From: Tabrizicola sp.
GTDB taxonomy: Bacteria > Pseudomonadota > Alphaproteobacteria > Rhodobacterales > Rhodobacteraceae
Assembly (NCBI RefSeq): GCF_016792905.1
Contig: NZ_JAEULP010000029.1
Location: 1 to 36,993 of the forward strand
Direction: 5' to 3'
DNA: 36,993 nt
Part shown: piece by piece, positions 26,433-34,916 of the stretch
How positions within the stretch are numbered: position 1 is the stretch's first letter
Layout: every line of letters begins with the position of its first letter
Notes under the pieces: model-generated
Told to the model about the DNA's origin: nothing
The model's input: the letters and a program-made list of their open reading frames with translations, nothing else
Database searches by the model: none
Position numbers and translations under genes: made by a program

Positions 26433-27650
26433 ATGACCATTTTGCACCCCCGCCACCGCTCCGCCCTCGTCTTCCTCGCCTGCCTCGCGCTCTTCACCAT
26501 CGGCGTGACTGTCGCCGCGCATTTCGGCCTTGTCTCCACGTCCTTCGTGAAGACTCTGGGCAAGACGCTCTGCCTCTGCCTCGCCGCGCTGGCGATGGAC
26601 CTGATCTGGGGCTACGCAGGTATCCTCTCTCTCGGCCACATGGCCTTCTTCGCGCTTGGTGGCTACATGATCGGCATGTGGCTGATGTATGCCCGGACCG
26701 AGGAGATCGTCATCGCTTCCCTCGCGAATGGCGGTCTGCCCGCAACGCCCGAGGAGATCAGCCAGGGCATCGCCACCCAGATCTTCGGCGTCGTCGGCGC
26801 CTCGTACCTGCCCGCGATCTGGTCCTTTGCCTACAGCCTGCCCCTGCAACTGGCTCTGGTCGTCGCCGTCCCCGGCCTCCTCGCCCTTGTGTTCGGCTGG
26901 CTCGCTTTCCGCAGCCGCGTCACCGGGGTCTACCTGTCGATCCTGACCCAGGCGATGACCCTCGCCCTCGCGCTCTACCTCTTCCAGAATGATTCCGGCC
27001 TGCGCGGGAACAACGGACTGTCCGGGCTTCAGAACCTGCCAGGCATCACGGCCGGGCAGGATACGGTCAGCCTGTGGTTCTTCTGGGCTTCGGCGCTTGC
27101 CCTTGCGCTGGCCTATGTCGCGCTCCACGCCATCGTCTCGGGCAAGTTCGGCTCGGTCATCCGCGCGATCCGGGATGACGAGGCGCGCGTGCGGTTCCTT
27201 GGATACTCGGTCGAGGGCTACAAGCTTTTCGTCTTCACCCTGACCGCCGTGATCTGCGCGTTGGCCGGGGCGCTGTATTACCCGCAAGCCGGGATCATCA
27301 ACCCTGCGGAACTCGCCCCCATCGCAAGCATCTACCTTGCCGTCTGGGTCGCCATCGGCGGACGCGGCAGGTTGTACGGAGCGGTCATCGGCGCGGCCCT
27401 CGTCTCGCTTCTGTCCAGCTGGTTCACCGGCGGGCGGGTGCCGTCCATTCCCCTCGGCTTCGCCACGATCAACTGGGTCGACTGGTGGCAGGTGCTGCTG
27501 GGCCTCACCTTCGTCGGCGTGACGCTGTTCGCTCCAAAGGGCATCGGCGGATTGTTCGACCACTTCACCGGATCGCACCCTCCCGATCGCAAGGGCGCGC
27601 CGCTCGGCCCTGATGACGGATCGCTGCGGGAGAGGGAGGCCGAGGCATGA
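26433..27650 (+). CDS. urtC: Urea ABC transporter permease UrtC
   Basis: This is the second, LivM-like permease of the urea importer (405 aa). Markers are ALAMDLIWGYAGILSLGHMA, FFALGGYMIGMWLMY, the EAA-like loop AIRDDEARVRFLGYSVEGYK, and ALYYPQAGIINPAELAPIAS. The start is taken at ATG 26433 (MTILHPRHRSALVFL), after a weak GGGTGG; the frame is open farther upstream through the palindromic element but that part is not protein-like. The end overlaps urtD by four bases. Confidence 0.96.
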   Translation: MTILHPRHRSALVFLACLALFTIGVTVAAHFGLVSTSFVKTLGKTLCLCLAALAMDLIWGYAGILSLGHMAFFALGGYMIGMWLMYARTEEIVIASLANGGLPATPEEISQGIATQIFGVVGASYLPAIWSFAYSLPLQLALVVAVPGLLALVFGWLAFRSRVTGVYLSILTQAMTLALALYLFQNDSGLRGNNGLSGLQNLPGITAGQDTVSLWFFWASALALALAYVALHAIVSGKFGSVIRAIRDDEARVRFLGYSVEGYKLFVFTLTAVICALAGALYYPQAGIINPAELAPIASIYLAVWVAIGGRGRLYGAVIGAALVSLLSSWFTGGRVPSIPLGFATINWVDWWQVLLGLTFVGVTLFAPKGIGGLFDHFTGSHPPDRKGAPLGPDDGSLREREAEA

Positions 27651-28390
27651 GCGCGCTTCTGGAGGTTTCCGGCGTAACGGTCAGCTTCGACGGCTTCCGC
27701 GCGATCAACAACCTGACCTTCGCCATCGGGGCGGCGGAGCTGCGCGCGATCATCGGACCGAACGGGGCGGGGAAAAGCACGTTCATGGACATCGTCACCG
27801 GCAAGACGAGGCCCGACAGCGGGTCGGTGACTTTCGGCGAACGCCCCGTATCGCTGCTGAAACTCTCCGAGGCACAGATTGCCCGCGCCGGGATCGGACG
27901 CAAGTTCCAGCGCCCCACGGTGTTCGAGGACCAGACCGTGCAGGAAAACCTGACGCTTGCCCTGAAGGCCGGGCGTGGCCCCCTCGCGGTGCTGCGCTGG
28001 CGCAAGTCGGCCGCGGACGAGGCGCGGGTCGCGGAGCTTGCCGGGCAGGTCGGCCTTGGCGACAGCCTGACGAAAAAGGCCGGCATCCTCAGCCACGGGC
28101 AGAAGCAATGGCTGGAAATCGCGATGCTCCTGGCGCAGGAGCCCCGCCTGCTGCTGGTCGACGAACCGGCGGCCGGGATGACGCTGGCAGAACGGGAAAA
28201 GACGACTGAGCTGCTGGTCGAGATTGCGAAGACCCGGGCCGTTGTCGTGGTGGAACACGACATGGACTTTGTCCGCCGCCTGAGCTGCAAGGTCACGGTG
28301 CTGCACGAAGGCGCTGTGCTGGCCGAAGGCAGCCTCGACCATGTCACCAGGAACCAGTCGGTGATCGACGTCTATCTGGGGCGCGGATGA
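27647..28390 (+). CDS. urtD: Urea ABC transporter ATP-binding protein UrtD
   Basis: A LivG-like ATPase of 247 aa. Walker [10 protein letters not shown] (Lys43), signature [13 protein letters not shown] (from 148, the UrtD variant of LSGGQ), Walker [12 protein letters not shown] (Asp172-Glu173) and the switch His in [11 protein letters not shown] are all present. The start overlaps the urtC stop (ATGA) and its own stop overlaps urtE, so urtCDE form a coupled block. Confidence 0.96.
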   Translation: MSALLEVSGVTVSFDGFRAINNLTFAIGAAELRAIIGPNGAGKSTFMDIVTGKTRPDSGSVTFGERPVSLLKLSEAQIARAGIGRKFQRPTVFEDQTVQENLTLALKAGRGPLAVLRWRKSAADEARVAELAGQVGLGDSLTKKAGILSHGQKQWLEIAMLLAQEPRLLLVDEPAAGMTLAEREKTTELLVEIAKTRAVVVVEHDMDFVRRLSCKVTVLHEGAVLAEGSLDHVTRNQSVIDVYLGRG

Positions 28391-29085
28391 TGCTGAGGAC
28401 GGAAGGCCTGACGCTGCACTACGGCGGATCGCAGATCCTGCATGGCATTGAATTCGAGGCGAAGGCGGGAGAGGTCACCGTCATCATGGGAACGAACGGC
28501 GTGGGCAAGACCAGTTTCCTGAAGGCGCTGGCGGGCACGCATCCCCGGTCGGGCGGGACGGTCACGCTCGACGGCGAGAGCCTGGGCCGCCTGCCCGCGC
28601 AGGACATGGCGCGGCGCGGGCTGGCAGTGGTGCCGCAGGGGCGGATGATCTTTCCGCTCCTGACCGTGCGCGAGAACCTTGAGACGGGCTTTTCCCTGCT
28701 TCCGAAGTCGCAGCGCAGGGTGCCGGACGGCATCTACGACCTGTTCCCGGTCCTGAAGGACATGACCAACCGTCGCGGGGGCGACCTGTCGGGCGGGCAG
28801 CAGCAGCAGCTTGCCATCGCCCGGGCGATGATCATGAAGCCCAAGGTCCTGCTGCTGGACGAACCGACCGAAGGCATCCAGCCTAGCATCATCCAGCAGA
28901 TCGGCCGGGTGATTGCCTGGCTCAAGAGTGAGGGCGGAATGGCAATCGTGCTGGTTGAACAATATTTCGACTTCGCCCACGGTCTTGCCGATCAGGTCTA
29001 TGTCTTCCGGCGCGGCGCCGTGTCTGCGCATGGCACGAAGGACAGCTTCGACAAGGCCACCCTGCGGGCCGAGGTTTCTGTCTGA
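28387..29085 (+). CDS. urtE: Urea ABC transporter ATP-binding protein UrtE
   Basis: A LivF-like ATPase of 232 aa that pairs with UrtD. It has Walker [10 protein letters not shown] (Lys41), the family stretch [20 protein letters not shown], signature [15 protein letters not shown], Walker [15 protein letters not shown] and switch [10 protein letters not shown]. Two ATGs are adjacent (28387, 28390); the first overlaps the urtD stop. It ends the urea transport operon; downstream sequence is largely degraded. Confidence 0.96.
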   Translation: MMLRTEGLTLHYGGSQILHGIEFEAKAGEVTVIMGTNGVGKTSFLKALAGTHPRSGGTVTLDGESLGRLPAQDMARRGLAVVPQGRMIFPLLTVRENLETGFSLLPKSQRRVPDGIYDLFPVLKDMTNRRGGDLSGGQQQQLAIARAMIMKPKVLLLDEPTEGIQPSIIQQIGRVIAWLKSEGGMAIVLVEQYFDFAHGLADQVYVFRRGAVSAHGTKDSFDKATLRAEVSV

Positions 29086-29363
29086 GAGCGGCCCGGTCGC
29101 GCAAATCGGCTGACGTCGTCGATGTCGCACAGCATGCGGAACCGTCGGCCCCAGGCCCGGCTGCCGGAGACGGAGCCGAGCGACCAGCGCTGGTCCACCC
29201 CTGAAGGATCGCCATCGGCGCACGGATCCCAAGCGCCCGCTTGCGACCGCCGCGTCTCTAGACCGTCGGCCGCTCTTCGCGATAAATGCGGTAACGCTTT
29301 TCCGTTTCGCGCCCCGAGCAGCTCGCGCAGGGTCGCGAACCTGCGACCGCAGCCGCGCATGCG
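29086..29363. other. Non-coding stretch after urtE
   Basis: 278 bp with no gene I can support. Small frames on both strands resemble no family. It joins the decayed transporter region that follows, so it may be relic DNA beyond recognition. No clear terminator after urtE was found. Confidence 0.4.
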
Positions 29364-30030
29364 TCAACCTGGGTTGCGGTCGCGGTTCTGACCTCTTGCC
29401 ATCCTGGTGAGCAAGTGGTCGGCAATAGGCCCCATGAAGGCCACCGCCAGACCCAGCACCAACCCCTTTCCGACATCCGTCGAAGACAGCGCGCGCTGCA
29501 TTTCCTGGCCGAGGTCCCGGGTGCCGACGAAGGCTGCGACGATGACCATGAACAACGAGAACATGATCGACTGGTTGGCCCCCACGACCAGCGTCGGCAC
29601 GGCCAGGGGCAGCTTCACATGCCAGAGCGGCGGCGCCGGGCCTGCCCCCGACATCTGCGCCGATTCCACCATCTCGGGCGGAATGTTGCGCAGGCCCAGA
29701 AGCGTCATGCAGATCACTGGCGGAACCGAGAAGATCAGCGTCACGACGGCGCCCGTCTTGGAGCCGACGCCGATGAAGACCACGACCGGGATCAAATAGG
29801 CGAAATGCGGCAGCGACTGCGCGATGTTCAGGATCGGGTTCAGGATGCGTTCGCCAAGGCGCGAGCGCCAGGCGAGCGTGACGAGAGCGAGGCCCGGGGC
29901 AACGGAAAGGGGGCGGCCACGACGATGACCGACAGCGTCTCCATCGCCCATTTCCACTGGCCCATGACGGCGATCCAGACGAAGGTCCCGGCAGATAGCG
30001 CCGCCGCCATCATGCCGCAGGCCCAAGCAG
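29364..30030 (-). pseudogene. ProW-like betaine/proline ABC permease remnant, 5'-truncated and frameshifted
   Basis: The long downstream part is a good ProW-type permease: LAWRSRLGERILNPILNIAQ, SLPHFAYLIPVVVFIGVG, ICMTLLGLRNIPPEMVESAQ, GANQSIMFSLFMVIVAAFVG, then a normal-looking end at 29364. The upstream part (ACGMMAAALSAGTFVWIAVM, GQWKWAMETLSVIVVAA) is also ProW-like but lies in a different frame. The two frames differ by two bases (compare ATG at 30010-30008 with the stop at 29366-29364). The shift falls near 29905-29915 in a C/T-run. The true N-terminus is missing because an upstream deletion fuses it to the ProV remnant. It is unlikely to be functional. Confidence 0.85.
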
Positions 30031-30381
30031 AAGGTCGAGCGCCGCCTTGCGGTCAAGAAGCCCGACAAGCTCCAGCACCTCCCGCGCCCGGGCGATGCGC
30101 GCAGCGCGATCCTGGCCGCGCATTTCCAGCGGGAAGGCCTTGATGTCGAGCAGCCGCGCCAGGCAGCGGACCAGGGTCGACTTGCCCGACCCCGACAGCC
30201 CCATGACCACCAGCATCTCGCCGCGCCGGATGTCGAGCGATACGTCCCGGACGGCAGCGATGTGACTGGTGGCGCGCAAGTCCTCCATCGTCGTCGCCGA
30301 AGAAAGGCGCAAGCGTTCGGGATGGTCGCCGAATACCTTCCAGACAATCCCGCACGACATCGCCACGTCGCTCGGGGTCAA
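30031..30381 (-). pseudogene. ProV-like ABC ATPase remnant with internal deletion and lost 3' half
   Basis: The N-terminal part is clearly ProV-like (GIVWKVFGDHPERL, VRDVSLDIRRGEMLVVMGLS and GSGKSTLVRCLARLLDI, including Walker A). It then jumps in frame, near 30135-30150, from LLDIKA straight to FPLEMRGQDRAARIARAREV, omitting the ~60-70 residues with the Q-loop that normally lie between. After ELVGLLDRKA the sequence leaves the family and runs into the permease remnant. So the signature, Walker B and any CBS domains are missing. Two deletions plus the neighbours' frameshifts mark it as dead. Confidence 0.85.
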
Positions 30382-30447
30382 GGCAGCCTCGTGATCGGAA
30401 AGAGCCGCCCGGGCGCGAAGGCCCCGTATGACCAGGGGGAACCGTCA

Positions 30448-30831
<384 letters not shown>

Positions 30832-30849
30832 GACGCCCCGCGCGCCATC

Positions 30850-30985
30850 CTGGTTGACGGGGTGATCCTCGACCACCAGCACCTTCAGGGGTGGCAGATC
30901 GGGCGCAGCACCGATCCGCGGACAAGGGGAAGCTGCAAGGTGAATGTCGTGCCGCACTCCGGCTGGCTTTCCGCCGTCACGCAGA
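30850..30985 (-). pseudogene. Hybrid histidine kinase fragment (minus strand)
   Basis: The minus strand reads VTAESQPECGTTFTLQLPL, the typical end of a kinase HATPase_c domain (usually ES.PG.GTTFTL.LPL). After a frame change it reads LPPLKVLVVEDHPVNQ (to 30850), the start of a receiver domain with its acidic pair. It stops where the opposite-strand receiver fragment begins. Its 5' end runs into the 3' end of the LysR gene. It is a relic of a two-component system. Confidence 0.7.
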
Positions 30986-31888
30986 GACGGGAGCGTGTTC
31001 CGCTTGAATTTGCGCGCTTATCCAGTGCCACAGGGCGGCGACAGGCGGGCGGGAAAAATTCCGCGTCCAACAGGACATGTAGAGCGGGATTGACCGATCA
31101 AGCGACGGTCGTGCGGCATGGACCAGTTTTCCTTCCCTCAAGGCATGCTCGGCCTGGCGCGCCGAGGCAAGGCAGATCCCGTACCCAAGCATTGCCGCCT
31201 GCAACATCTGACCGGTGTCGGAAAAGTTGAAGCCGCGGGAAAGCTCCGACCGGGTCGAGCCGACCTGCGCGAACCACGACTGCCAGTCGTTCAGCGTTTC
31301 ATCGTGCAGAAGCGGAGCCTCGTCCAGCCGGGCGCTGTCAGGCAGATCGGGCAGGCTTGCGGCCAGGCCTGGGGCGCAGAGCGGCATCAGCCGGTCACTT
31401 GCCAGCAGGACTGATCGTGCGCCAGCATCGGCCCAGGGTCGTGGACCGAGGACGATATCGATCTCGGCTTCCTCCGGGACATGGGTGTCGTCACTGGTAT
31501 GCACCCAGGGGTCAACCCAGGGATGGGCTGCACGCAGATCCGCAAGGCGCGGCAGGAACCAGCCCGAGGCCAGCGCGGCGGGCATCAGGATGATCACCGA
31601 TCCCGGCTTGGAGTAGGCGTTCAGGCGGCGGACGCCGTGGCGCAGCTCTTCCAGTGCCGCATGGACCGTGATCAGGAAATCACGGCCCGCGTCTACCAGC
31701 TCGATCCGGCGTCCGATCCGGCGAAAGAGCGGCTGGCCAAGGTGGTCTTCCAGCACCCGCACCTGATGGCTGATCGCAGACTGGGTGATGTTCATCTCTT
31801 CCGCCGCACGCGAAAAGCTTTGCAGCCGTGCGGCGGCTTCAAAGCCGATAAGGGTGCTGAGTGGTGGAAGGTTGCGATAGGTATTCAT
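30977..31888 (-). CDS. LysR-family regulator (GcvA-like)
   Basis: The 303-aa protein has the GcvA-type N-terminus NLPPLSTLIGFEAAARLQSF, winged HTH FSRAAEEMNITQSAISHQVR and VLEDHLGQPLFRR (residues 5-60), then an effector domain from about residue 90. It starts 93 bp from aguA on the opposite strand, so it is the best candidate regulator of the agmatine genes. An imperfectly centred dyad CTTTC-GATT-GAAAG lies in the spacer. The gene is intact although its 3' end abuts the decayed kinase fragment. The effector could be agmatine or a related amine; that is inference. Confidence 0.9.
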   Translation of the reverse strand: MNTYRNLPPLSTLIGFEAAARLQSFSRAAEEMNITQSAISHQVRVLEDHLGQPLFRRIGRRIELVDAGRDFLITVHAALEELRHGVRRLNAYSKPGSVIILMPAALASGWFLPRLADLRAAHPWVDPWVHTSDDTHVPEEAEIDIVLGPRPWADAGARSVLLASDRLMPLCAPGLAASLPDLPDSARLDEAPLLHDETLNDWQSWFAQVGSTRSELSRGFNFSDTGQMLQAAMLGYGICLASARQAEHALREGKLVHAARPSLDRSIPLYMSCWTRNFSRPPVAALWHWISAQIQAEHAPVSA

Positions 31889-31893
31889 GAGAG

Positions 31894-31907
31894 CTTTCGA
31901 TTGAAAG
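31894..31907. promoter_or_regulatory. Dyad in LysR-aguA divergent spacer
   Basis: CTTTC-GATT-GAAAG is a perfect 5-bp inverted repeat, six bases upstream of the LysR start codon and 75 bp upstream of aguA. It sits where a LysR autoregulatory site would be expected. Its binding by the adjacent regulator is inference. Confidence 0.35.
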
Positions 31908-31981
31908 GATCAGAAATCGGCGCTTTGACCCCAGTATTTCTTATCATACCCTGCCACCCGATCCAAGCTACGGAGGATAGG

Positions 31982-33016
31982 ATGACCCGCCACGACCCCG
32001 CCCGCTTCGCCGCCAGCCCCAGATCGCTTGGCTACCGGATGCCCGCCGAATATGCTCCTCACAAGCGGACCTGGATGATGTGGCCGACCCGCGCCGAGGT
32101 CTGGCCGGACATGTCGGCCACCAAGCGGGACTATGTGAAGGTGGCGCGGGCGATCGCCGAGTTCGAACCCTTGTGCATGGCGGTCTGCCCGGAAGACGCC
32201 GCCGAGGCGCGGGCGATGCTGGGCAACGGGATCGAGCTTTTCGAAGTGCCGCTGGACGACAGCTGGGCACGCGATGCCGGACCGAATTTCGTGGTGGATG
32301 GCAAGGGCGGCAAGGCGGCGAGCCTGTTCACCTTCTCGGCCTGGGGGCACAAATATGCGCCTTTCGACAAGGACGCAGCCTTTGGTGCGGCGGTGGCGGC
32401 GCGCGAAAGGATGCCGGTGTTCAAGTCGCCGCTGCTGGCTGAAGGCGGCGGGGTGACGGTCGATGGCGAGGGTACGATCATCACCACCGACACCTGTTTC
32501 CTGAACAAGAACCGCAACCCGTCCTGGACGCGGGAGGAAGTCACCCGCGAGCTACTGGAAACCCTGGGCGGCGAAAAGGTGATCTGGCTGCCGGGGAACG
32601 CGGATGAAACCGAGACCGATGGCCATGTCGATGGCATCGCCGTCTTCGTGGCCCCCGGCGTGGTGCTGATCGAGGGCGCGGATGACCCGGCCGATCCGTG
32701 GCGCCACATCAAGCAAGCCAACATCGACGCGCTTCGTGGCCAAACCGATGCGAAGGGGCGCGAAATCCGCATGGCGACGATCCCCGAGGCCGAGGAAAGC
32801 TGCGTCATCGGCGACAGGTTCTGCCGGTCCTATGTCAACTGCTACTTCGTCAACGGCGGGGTGATCATGCCCGAATACGGTACGCCGAACGACTCCGTCG
32901 CGCGGCAGGTCTTTCAGGACCTGTTCCCGACCTGCCGCATCCGCGGCGTGCATATCCCCAACATCTGCCTTGGCGGCGGCGGCATCCACTGCATCACCCA
33001 GCAGGAACCGGCATGA
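31982..33016 (+). CDS. aguA: Agmatine deiminase
   Basis: AguA converts agmatine to N-carbamoylputrescine and ammonia. The 344-aa protein has the family hallmarks: MPAEYAPHKRTWMMWPTR, DDSWARDAGPNFVVDGKG, LAEGGGVTVDGEGT, ETDGHVDGIAVF (His215, Asp217) and the nucleophile in CLGGGGIHCITQQEPA (Cys337). The start at ATG 31982 has GGAGGA eight bases upstream; the open frame upstream overlaps the LysR promoter and is not coding. Its stop overlaps the next gene (ATGA). AguB is encoded nearby on the other strand. Confidence 0.96.
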   Translation: MTRHDPARFAASPRSLGYRMPAEYAPHKRTWMMWPTRAEVWPDMSATKRDYVKVARAIAEFEPLCMAVCPEDAAEARAMLGNGIELFEVPLDDSWARDAGPNFVVDGKGGKAASLFTFSAWGHKYAPFDKDAAFGAAVAARERMPVFKSPLLAEGGGVTVDGEGTIITTDTCFLNKNRNPSWTREEVTRELLETLGGEKVIWLPGNADETETDGHVDGIAVFVAPGVVLIEGADDPADPWRHIKQANIDALRGQTDAKGREIRMATIPEAEESCVIGDRFCRSYVNCYFVNGGVIMPEYGTPNDSVARQVFQDLFPTCRIRGVHIPNICLGGGGIHCITQQEPA

Positions 33017-33345
33017 CCGCGCTGCCGCCCGCGGCCTTTGCCGTGACGGGGGCCATGGGTCGGCACGTCACGGCCACAATGGAGCATTTCGGGACCTCCT
33101 GCCTGTCGGACCGCGAGGCAGAAGTGGCCCGGCTGATCCTGCGTGGCCATTCCTCGAAGGTGATCGCGCGGATGCTGGGCAACAGTCCCGAAACGGTGAA
33201 GGTGTTCCGCAAGCGCATCCACACCAAACTGGGGCTTGCCTCTTCGGCAGAGTTGTTCACGCTGTTTCTTGCGGCGCTCTGTGCCGCACCCCACGGCACC
33301 ACTGACGACCCGCTGATCCACCTGTCCTGGGGATTTGTGGAATGA
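33013..33345 (+). CDS. Solo LuxR/GerE-type helix-turn-helix protein
   Basis: The 110-aa protein consists of about 30 non-conserved residues and one LuxR-type HTH (residues 31-87: LSDREAEVARLILRGHSSKV, IARMLGNSPETVKVFRKRIH, TKLGLASSAELF). There is no receiver or autoinducer domain. The HTH carries the standard core (LSxRExEV, G.S.K.IA, TVK..R..I..KLG). It lies between two deiminase genes with 4-nt overlaps on both sides, so it is translated with them. It may regulate the agmatine cluster, with its signal unknown. It could also be the surviving C-terminal part of a larger regulator, but the tight junctions argue against recent truncation. Confidence 0.85.
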   Translation: MTALPPAAFAVTGAMGRHVTATMEHFGTSCLSDREAEVARLILRGHSSKVIARMLGNSPETVKVFRKRIHTKLGLASSAELFTLFLAALCAAPHGTTDDPLIHLSWGFVE

Positions 33346-34442
33346 TGACTCGTCGGTCCCTTTTCCGGTCTGCTGCCGCTGCCGGCGGCGCTTCCCTGTT
33401 GCCACGCCGGGCCTTCGCCGCCACCTCTGCCCGCGCCGCCGGTTTCCGGTATCCCGAAGAGACCGATCCACACGAGCGGACCTTCATGCAATGGCCGGTC
33501 AATCACAGGGTCCATGACGACGCCGATTTCCTGCATGACCTGCAAGGCACGATCTCCGAGATCGCCAACACGATCGCCGGGTTCGAACCCGTGGTGGTGC
33601 TGGCTGCCGCCGAGCATCACAAGGCGATCCGCAAGCGGGTCTCGGGTCAGGTCGAATTGTGGGACATCCCGACCGACGACCTGTGGTGCCGCGATTCCGG
33701 GCCGTCCTTCGTGGTTGACGGCAAGGGTGGTCTTGCGGTGACCCAGTTCAACTTCAACGGCTGGGGCGGCAAGCAGGTCCACGGCAATGACGGCAGGATT
33801 GCCGCGCGGCTGGCCGAACGGCTGGGCCTGACCGTCTTCGATGCCGGGCTGGTGGGCGAGGCTGGCGGCGTCGAGACCGACGGCCACGGCACGCTGATCG
33901 CCCACGAAAGCACCTTCATCAACCCCAACCGCAACAAGGGGTCAAAGGAGGATATCACGGCGATGCTTCTTGAAACCATGGGGGCGCAGCAGATGATCTG
34001 GGCGCCGGGGATCAAGGGCGCCGACATCACCGACTATCACATCGACGCACTGGCCCGTTTCGTGAAGCCGGGGCAGGTGCTGATCCAGATGGGCGCGGAG
34101 ATCGACCCCGAGGACCCCTGGTCGGTCGCGGCGTTTGAAACCCACGACATCCTCTCTGCGGCCACCGATGCCGAGGGCCGCACGCTCGACCTGGTGATCC
34201 TGCCCGAACCCTGGGACATCCGTGTCGACAGCCCGGATTTCGTGTCGTCCTACGTCAATTACTATGTCTGCAATGGCGGCGTGATCGCGGCCCAGTTCGG
34301 CGACGAGGAAGCCGATTCCGAGGCCGCGGCGATCCTTGGCGCGCTTTACCCGGGCCGCGAAATCGTCATGCTGAACATCGATACTGTGGGCGAAGTGGGG
34401 GGCGGCATCCACTGCGCTACCCATGAGCAACCGAAAGTGTAA
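33342..34442 (+). CDS. Agmatine/peptidylarginine deiminase paralogue with Tat-like signal
   Basis: This 366-aa deiminase-fold protein begins MMTRRSLFRSAAAAGGASLL and PRRAFAATS, a twin-arginine-like export signal with cleavage near AFA. The mature part has DDLWCRDSGPSFVVDGKG, GEAGGVETDGHGTLIAHEST, ITDYHIDALARFV (His233, Asp235) and EVGGGIHCATHEQPKV (Cys358). The catalytic Cys/His/Asp set is therefore conserved. It differs from AguA in much of the rest, e.g. GGKQVHGNDGRIAARLAERL. It probably acts in the periplasm on agmatine, another guanidino compound or peptidyl-arginine; the substrate is open. The start overlaps the HTH gene by four bases. Confidence 0.88.
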   Translation: MMTRRSLFRSAAAAGGASLLPRRAFAATSARAAGFRYPEETDPHERTFMQWPVNHRVHDDADFLHDLQGTISEIANTIAGFEPVVVLAAAEHHKAIRKRVSGQVELWDIPTDDLWCRDSGPSFVVDGKGGLAVTQFNFNGWGGKQVHGNDGRIAARLAERLGLTVFDAGLVGEAGGVETDGHGTLIAHESTFINPNRNKGSKEDITAMLLETMGAQQMIWAPGIKGADITDYHIDALARFVKPGQVLIQMGAEIDPEDPWSVAAFETHDILSAATDAEGRTLDLVILPEPWDIRVDSPDFVSSYVNYYVCNGGVIAAQFGDEEADSEAAAILGALYPGREIVMLNIDTVGEVGGGIHCATHEQPKV

Positions 34443-34445
34443 GGC

Positions 34446-34889
34446 TTGCGCGACTGGCTGATCCGGAACTCCGAACCCCTGCAGGCCGTAGGCGCCATCG
34501 CCACGGCCTTCGCCGCTTTGACCGCGCTGGTGGTGATCCCCTATCAGGTGGGGCAGGCCGACCGGATCCAGCGCGACCAGACCGCGCGCGAGATCTACCG
34601 GGAATTCCTGAACCTGACCGTGCAGAAGCCGGAACTGGCGACGGCGGATTACTGCACCCTGACCGATCCCAAAAGCCTGGCCGCCTATTCGGCCTATGCC
34701 GATTACCTGCTTTATACCGCCGACCAGATGGTCGACACCTCGCCGACCTGGCGCGGAACCATGGCGAGCTATCTCAAATCCCACATGGCCTATCTATGCA
34801 GCCCTGAACTCCGCGAGGCCAATGATGATGTGGAAGGCCTGATCGCGGACCTCGGGCTGACCTGTAAACCCGAGAACCAGTGCCAGTAG
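34446..34889 (+). CDS. Small membrane-anchored protein of unknown function
   Basis: A 147-aa protein starts TTG three bases after the deiminase stop. One hydrophobic helix (about residues 12-36, AVGAIATAFAALTALVVIPY) is followed by a predicted helical, soluble part with QRDQTAREIYREFLNLTVQK and YADYLLYTADQMVDTSPTWR and two cysteines near the end (TCKPENQCQ). I do not recognise a family; similar one-helix proteins occur beside unrelated genes in proteobacteria. No strong ribosome site is seen, so translation is probably coupled to the deiminase. Confidence 0.72.
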   Translation: MRDWLIRNSEPLQAVGAIATAFAALTALVVIPYQVGQADRIQRDQTAREIYREFLNLTVQKPELATADYCTLTDPKSLAAYSAYADYLLYTADQMVDTSPTWRGTMASYLKSHMAYLCSPELREANDDVEGLIADLGLTCKPENQCQ

Positions 34890-34908
34890 GGGCGACTTTC
34901 GCCGCCCC
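34889..34908. terminator. Hairpin at convergent gene ends
   Basis: GGGGCG-N8-CGCCCC forms a 6-bp stem in the 27-bp gap between the convergent membrane protein and aguB stops; its first base is the last base of the upstream stop codon. It could serve both strands. There is no clear T-run on either side. Confidence 0.4.
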
Positions 34909-34916
34909 GTTCCGCT

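Noticed and set aside
24288-27578. A 1096-codon open frame on the minus strand opposite urtB-urtC
   Set aside because: It is the antisense shadow of two real permease genes in very GC-rich DNA. Its sequence is Arg/Gly/Asp/His-rich with no domain, and it crosses the intergenic palindrome.
31481-31981. Upstream in-frame extension of aguA (167 residues)
   Set aside because: It lies opposite the LysR gene and its promoter. ATG 31982 has a strong ribosome site and matches the family N-terminus.
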